Shown one piece after another: positions 57,891-64,000 of a stretch of 64,000 nucleotides of DNA. The notes under the pieces are model-generated. The model was not told the DNA's origin. It saw nothing but the letters and a program-made list of their open reading frames with translations, and made no database searches. Made by a program: the position numbers and the translations under genes. This DNA comes from Spirodela intermedia (lineage: Eukaryota; Streptophyta; Magnoliopsida; Alismatales; Araceae), in the NCBI GenBank assembly GCA_902729315.2, contig LR746281.1, forward strand, positions 1,913,501 through 1,977,500, read 5' to 3'. Numbering within the stretch: the first letter of the stretch is position 1; every line of letters begins with the position of its first letter.

Positions 57891-60800
57891 TATTTTGATT
57901 ATGAAAAAAATTTAATTATATGATAATTTCGTGATATGAGTAATGTGTGAAATATCATATTTATATCAACTTAAAATTGCATAAGAATATAACTATCATT
58001 AATTTTGAGACGAATTAAATAAAATATTTTGTATCAGTACAAATTGATTCACATACAAGCTTATGACCATTCAACAGAAAAGTAATTGAAAGAGGAATGC
58101 ACACTAGTAGTAAACAAATCATTGAAATTTGAATAATTCAATATGTTATGTGTTTTACAAAATTACCCCCTTCATAATTTCAGCCAAAAGAAAAATGGTT
58201 TACATTCCTAAACCAATTGATTAAAATAAGTTTTATCTGAAATAATATGTCATAGATATGGGATTATGAGAGAATTGTAACACAAAAAACTACATGTTAC
58301 AATCAAAAGTATCAAATAGTTATTAATTTTACATCATTTATGGCTACATTTTTTATGTATTTCAAACCTACATACAACCCATTAAAGGTTCATTCAACTC
58401 GATGCTGAACTGACCATTTGGCCCAATAAGACAAAGATAAAGGGAGGGATTTTTGTTCAAATTAGGAGAAGACAAAGGAAACAAAAAAGGGAGCATCCAA
58501 AATCAAAGAAATGGATTCCACAAAACTCCATCTAAATTATTTCCTTTGTCATCTTCCTTAAATTACTTATTAGCAAACTCCATCTAGATTGTTTGTGGCT
58601 CACATCACTAAGTTTCCACAACATTTGAAAATCTCTTCTTGCATAGACATTACGGAACTTCATCATATCCGCCTTTGGCCCACAACTAGCTTCATTATCT
58701 CACTAGAAATTTGTAGTATATTTGAGCTAAATAATTCTTATTATTGATTTTGTGTTTGAATAGAAATGTGGAAGAACTCTTAGAGTCTCTATCATATGTT
58801 ATTGAGGGTGATTAGAGTCACAAATATAGTAGATAGGTAGGTCTGTAAAATTTACACTATCATGATTGCTAAAGAGTTTAGGAAGTTCGAGGAGTGATAT
58901 GACTTAGTCGTTGTATAGTAAATCATGTAAATTTTAAATTTATAAAATTAAAAAATATTAATTTTTAGATATTTAAAAGTATTTCTAAATAAATATATCA
59001 ATTATAATTCAATAAAATTCTAAAAATAGTAAAAAATTTCAAGTCAATCATAAGAATGTAATATAATATCATATAAATTTTTAGAATTTTTCTCCAAAAA
59101 TATGATTTTTTATAAATTTTACATAAAAAATATAATTAAAACATATTTACAAATTATAAAAAAATAAATAAGGGTGAAGACATTAAGATGATGTTAGCAC
59201 CTGATGAATACGAATTGGACAGAAATAGAGTTCCATCTGACGATTCTTACATAAGCGATTATAGATAATTTAATTGATTAAATTAAGATCTATAAAAGTA
59301 GAAAGAATCGTAATTTAATGAAGAATAGTTTGGTAAATTTAAATCACATAAATTATCACTAAATAAAGTGAAAATTAAGTTGAAAGAAAAAAAATAGAGT
59401 TTTGGTGTTGCGGCAGCGATGCACCAAATTTATAAGTATTTGATAGGATTATCATGTAGTGTTCACGACCTCAAAGGCTCTCCTTGAACAACGACGTCGT
59501 GAACAATCTTTAGATCTTCTTATGAAGTCTAAAAATCAATGATATGGGTGGTCGAATCGTGTCCAATGATTATCACCCGGTAAAGTAGAAAAATGGTGAC
59601 TTTACGATTCTTTGGCAATTGTCACCTAATAGAGAGGAATTGATGGAGGTGGGGTGCATGTTAGGGAGCTTCATCCTCAAGTTTATATAGCAAGAAGAAG
59701 TTCTCAAGAGCTGACGACTCATCTCCTAGCAGATTATCTTCTTCTTAATGATGACTTGTTCGTCGATCAATTAGAGATGTTTTACTTGATGGATTCACAA
59801 TCATTTTATTATGAATCGTTCAATAATTTTAGTAACAATATTTTACGAATCACGTCGACTAGATTTTCACTAATGATCGAGCGATTCTGATGACTTAATC
59901 CTTCACTGGTGATCTATAGAAAAGTCACGATTTAATCATATAAAAATATGAGTTTTTGACTTTTATAAGATTTAAACTCACACTGGTCGCCCGCTCGCAG
60001 AAGAGAGTTTGAAATAAATATTCTAATGTCTTTATAAAGTGACGACATCATGATATCTCTATTATAACTAAGAGATATTTTAAGTATTAAAATAAATAAA
60101 ATAATTCTAAGAAAGGTGTGACGTGAGTTTTATCTCACATCGATTATAGGTCAAATTTTTGAACAAATATATAGTAATATCACATTTCTAAGTAATGAGT
60201 CCTTTTCTTCTGTGTGTACGACCACTCCTTGCCCCACAGTCGACTAGCCACTAGTGACATGAAAGGGAAGTGGCACACACGTGCCCCCATTAATCTATAG
60301 CCGCTCAAGCCCCTACTCGTGGTTCCTCTCAACTGTGCTTCCAACTTGCTTGCCGGCCCAGTTGGCTGGTGGGTCCCCTTTTTTTATATTTTTATATTTT
60401 CTTTTTCTTTATTTATCTCAAAAACAAGACTAGAAAAATAATAGAAATTCGTATAAAATCACATAATTAGCCAAAAATTCACATTAATTAACTAAAAATT
60501 ACTTTTCAAAATTTAACATAAATATAAATCTATTTATCATGAGTTAAAGATAAAACTATATTATTTATTAATTATTAACTCGTGATAATGAAGACTTATC
60601 AAGGAGATTGATAACACTTAATTCTTATATGTTAATCAGATAAAAATGATAAATAATATCATATTAATTAGTGAAAAATATAATAAAATTGAATCAAAAA
60701 TATGAAATAGATTTTAAAACATATTCCATCCAAGTTATTTTATTTGAATATCATTCTTGAGAAATATTTATTTAATGATTTAATTTATACTAATGAGAAT

Positions 60801-62379
60801 ATCTACGGTAGATACCTTGAGAAATACTTTTAAATGGCAAGAGAAGTGTAGATAAACTAGAAGAAAGAAAATAAAAATATGCATAAAGTTATTGGAATTT
60901 TTAAAGGAATATTGGGCCTAATAGTGAGCTGATTATATTGGGCCCAATTCTCAACCAATCACAAGGGAGGAAGGTTGAGAAGTGAGAAAGAGAAAGGAGG
61001 GGTGATAGGTGAAGGCTGCAATGGTAGTGGTGATGGCGATGATGACTTGTGTTAATGGCAGTGGTGATGGTGGTGATGACTTGTGTCAATGGCAGTGGTG
61101 CCAACAACATTGACATGGACACGGCTGCAATGGTGTCGACGTAAGCACAATGGTGATGGCAATGGTGACGATGGGCCCTCCTCCTAAGTGATAGGTGGAG
61201 GCAAGCATTGCACCAAATGTGGTAGACAGATTGTATTGCCACAAGTTGAGGACAGCAACATGAATCAAACCTTCATCTCTAGCGACTCAACTCTCTCCAT
61301 GTGATAGACAGAGATAGGGCAACAGTGGAATAAGAGAACACATAACTCATGCCTTGTTTGGCTTGTGATTTATTTTTAGTTCTCCTTATTTTACTCGTGT
61401 GGGTGATAGACACATGACAACATTGAATATCATTTTAGCTATGGTTTTGGTTGGCAAATTTGTTTTCAAATTCATTTTACTATATTCATTTTCATCCTTG
61501 GGTGATAGACATAGACAAATCTAATGATCTCCACTATTTCAATTCTCATTTTAAATGTACATGAAAATTTTTCCATTCTTTTTTTTCGTATTCTTCCTTC
61601 CTCCTCCAAACATTTTGTTGTTGTTGTCTTCTTTTTGATGAAGATGCAGCAACAACAATTGAGAATTCGATAACACTATTTTCCATGATCTTTCTCAAAA
61701 CCAATGGTTTGACTTAGAAAGTATGTGAGTGAGATTTGGCAATAAGAATTTGATAGTTACCCTAAGGATCAACCTTAACTCACTAGCATTTCAAAACTAA
61801 TTTCTAAATTTTAAGTTGAGTATAAGTATTGAATTTGACATGTTTTATTTTAGTTGTTAAATATTATTAGATAAAACCTATAAAAGTAACGGGAAAAATA
61901 AACTGGCAGAAATTATGTTATAAAAATTTCTTAGAGACTTGTAAAATTAAGAAGAAGGAATATACTCATAGAGTATATATTGTAATTGGTTGCTAGAGAG
62001 CTTATAAAATTAGTATGAGAAATTGAGTCATATAATCTATGTTGTAAGGAATGTGGATCTTGTGAAATCATTTCTGTTCTCAAAGTGAGATTAGAGGAAT
62101 TGAAATCATGATTTTGGAAATAGATGTAGGCTAAAGAGATTTTGGTCAAACCATTATAACACTAAGTGTCTTTATCTCTCTCTATACTTATTAACTTCAA
62201 TTTAAGAAAATAACTTGACAAACTAGAAAATAATAAAACAAGATAATAAATTATATAAATAATAAATTCAACTCTCTCTTGATCTGTGTAAGTAATCATA
62301 TAGGGACTAACATTAAGATTCTTTGATTAAATATTTTTATGTTTTTTAAATTATTTCTTTTAACTTTATAATGTTTCAG
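57891..62379. other. AT-rich DNA between two parts of a copia remnant; possible nested insertion
   Basis: No gene is supported. A GC-richer patch lies at 60200-60380 and a minisatellite at 61027-61100. At ~62040-62180 the sequence resembles a copia-type LTR end, with a GTAGGC..ACCATTATAACAC..GTGTCTTTATCTCTCTC order. The phrase GTGATAGACA recurs near 61300, 61405 and 61502. I cannot set the boundaries of any single element. Confidence 0.35.
61027..61100. repeat. 34-bp minisatellite, two copies and a partial third
   Basis: Units at 61027-61060 and 61061-61094 both start GTGGTGATGG and end TTGTGT-AATGGCA; the third breaks off after GTGGTG. The surrounding 61010-61190 is rich in GATGG and TGGTGA words, so the His-rich minus-strand frame across it is a by-product. 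Confidence 0.75.
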
Positions 62380-62950
62380 GAGATAGTTGAGAGTAAAAAC
62401 ATTTCAAAATGGAGATTTTATATGAAAAAGAGATTAATTCTCTTTGAAGACTTAAGGTTTAGAAAAAATTTCAAAAGTCAATAAGTCAATTGACTACGAG
62501 TATATAAAACAATTTATGTTTGAAATAGAATGACACAAATACAAGTTTCATCTCATAGCAAAAATATTTGGGCAAAATAAAGATATTGACTTCAATGAAG
62601 CTTTATCATCAATTGTAAAACATTTTACAATTAGAGTTATGATTTATATGATGGCTATGTTGGATTTGAAATTAGAGTGACTTGATGTCAAAAGAATATT
62701 GTTATATAAAAATATAAATGTATATGTTACAATCAAAGGGTTTTGTTGTACAAGATAAAAAAAAAATAGTATGCAAACATAAGAGATGTCTTTATCGTTT
62801 AAAATAAACTTTGGATGAGTGACATAAAAAATACAATATCTTTATGTTGACATGTAATTACATAGGAAATGTGTACGATGAGTATATATATTTTTGTGTT
62901 TATTCTATGATGGCTGTGAGAGCATTCTAACTCTTTGTTAAGCATTTAAC
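62380..62950 (+). mobile_element. Decayed Ty1/copia fragment: reverse transcriptase
   Basis: Pieces in order are EKEINSLR at ~62428, KYKFHLIAKIFGQNKDIDFNEAL at ~62540 (shortened here to its copia core, AKIFGQNKDIDFNEA), then SSIVKHFTIRVMIYMMAMLDLKLE and LDVKR by ~62690. This matches the copia reverse transcriptase start. It is in the same strand and order as the fragment ending near 57890. Stops interrupt every frame. Confidence 0.65.
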
Positions 62951-63169
62951 TCTTGATTGATTGTCTTCAACTTCAGCTACAACTAAGATAAGAGAAATAG
63001 AACAAAAAATAGAAAAATGAGCAAAACCCTAATTTCTAATTTACCTTCTCAAAAATAAGGCTTTCCCATGGGATTAGTATTTATACTAGTTTACTACTAA
63101 ACATATGAACTAACCAAATTGTAAAATTCTAGTCTAATTCAAAATAACTAGAAAAAGAAGGTTAAAGAA

Positions 63170-64000
63170 AAAGGAAAAAAATACACAAAAAATGTAAAAT
63201 ATATATATCATTCTTGACACTCACTTAGGTTGGTAAATGTAAATCAACAATTCTCAATTTTAATATAAGTTGATGAAAAATATTATTATTGATCAATTTT
63301 AATATGTTGAATATGATCATGTTGAACTAGGTTATGTGAAATACTAATTGTTGATTTGTTGTCACAATAAACATTCATAAGACCCTTCGTCTCAATTTTC
63401 AAGTTTTTCCAAAATGATCTTCATCCACATACTTCACATATACTTTGAGTTATAACTCACACACATTTTATTTTCATCAAAGAAGGTGCAACATCTTAAG
63501 TTGTGTATTTTTTCTGTCGTAGATCCCACATAATCAATATCTTATTTATTTTAGATTATACATGAATTAACTAATCGTGCTCACTACATAAATTCTATGA
63601 GAGTGTATATGAGACAAATAAATCATTATTTCAAGCATTACTTGATACATTTCTCTACTTAAAGCTGCATCTTTCTTAACTTTACTAAGTTTAAGATTTA
63701 AATATATTAGAATATTTTTTAGTTACAGTATCATTTTATTAGTTTTTATAAGAAATCTATAATACACTTTTATTAAGAGATAAATATGTTTTTTCTTTAG
63801 ATTTTCTACTTCAATTCTAAGAAAGTAGTTAAACCTTCCTAATATTTTAATCTTGTTTAGCTAAACATTGAATCAAGTATTATTTTTCTTTTTCTTTATT
63901 TCTAGTCATTAATTATATTATAGACATACACTAATAATATTATAATTTTTCCTATCTTAGTACATTGTTCATGGTAAATACAACTATGTTTGAAGTATCA
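63170..64000 (-). mobile_element. Decayed Ty1/copia fragment: RNase H, minus strand, continuing out of the window
   Basis: The minus strand from ~63540 down to ~63230 reads CCTFFDEN, then MWMKIILEKLEN, then VYCDNKSTISISHNLVQHD and HIKID, the copia RNase H core and end. It is on the opposite strand from the fragments at 56650-62950, so it is a separate element. The part towards 64000 should hold its reverse transcriptase but is too decayed to read. Confidence 0.6.

Noticed and set aside
60901-61242. A His-rich 113-codon minus-strand frame
   Set aside because: It arises from the GATGG/TGGTGA minisatellite and has no domain or conservation signal.

Overview
This is a plant nuclear window. Every multi-exon gene has GT-AG introns and every gene I could name has a close land-plant counterpart. 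Several short genes have GC-rich coding sequence and few or no introns, with long GA/CT and TA microsatellites around them. They sit in AT-rich DNA containing decayed Ty1/copia retrotransposons. That pattern resembles a monocot, but I cannot fix the species from sequence alone.

Layout. (1) 0.5-7.0 kb (+): the last 19 exons of NOT1, the CCR4-NOT scaffold; its 5' part lies outside the window. (2) 7.5-11.1 kb (-): an F-box/LRR gene convergent with NOT1. (3) 11.9 kb (-): tRNA-Thr(CGU). (4) 12.5-16.3 kb: two convergent C2H2 zinc-finger repressor genes of the ZAT type, each with a GA tract just upstream of its ATG. (5) 16.3-22.8 kb: gene-poor AT-rich DNA with one isolated GC-rich island. (6) 22.8-34.6 kb: TGD1 (chloroplast lipid importer permease, -) divergent from SEC16 (COPII scaffold, +), with a triplicated 75-bp repeat between them. 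(7) 38.7-39.4 kb (-): a LENG1/CIR_N-type protein with a fourfold ~110-bp repeat directly upstream. (8) 40.5-45.8 kb: a complete but heavily mutated Ty1/copia element with both LTRs. (9) 46.6-56.1 kb: a second gene-dense block with a conserved 57-aa membrane-type protein (-), the complex I subunit NDUFB8 (+), a lipid phosphate phosphatase (-), a PARP-like/C2H2-type protein carrying an intragenic repeat expansion and two apparent frameshifts (+), and BAG7 (+). (10) 56.6-64.0 kb: AT-rich DNA with fragments of at least two more copia elements on opposite strands, one apparently split by about 4.5 kb of other DNA.

The genes do not form a pathway. They are unrelated housekeeping and regulatory genes: mRNA decay, ubiquitination, transcriptional repression, plastid lipid import, ER export, RNA processing, respiration, lipid signalling and the ER stress response. 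No biosynthetic cluster, CRISPR array or prokaryotic-type system is present. The most unusual items are the repeat-expanded PARP-like gene, the tandem repeats in two promoter regions, and the transition-type decay of the copia element. Exon limits were set by hand from splice sites, reading phase and recalled protein families, without transcript data.
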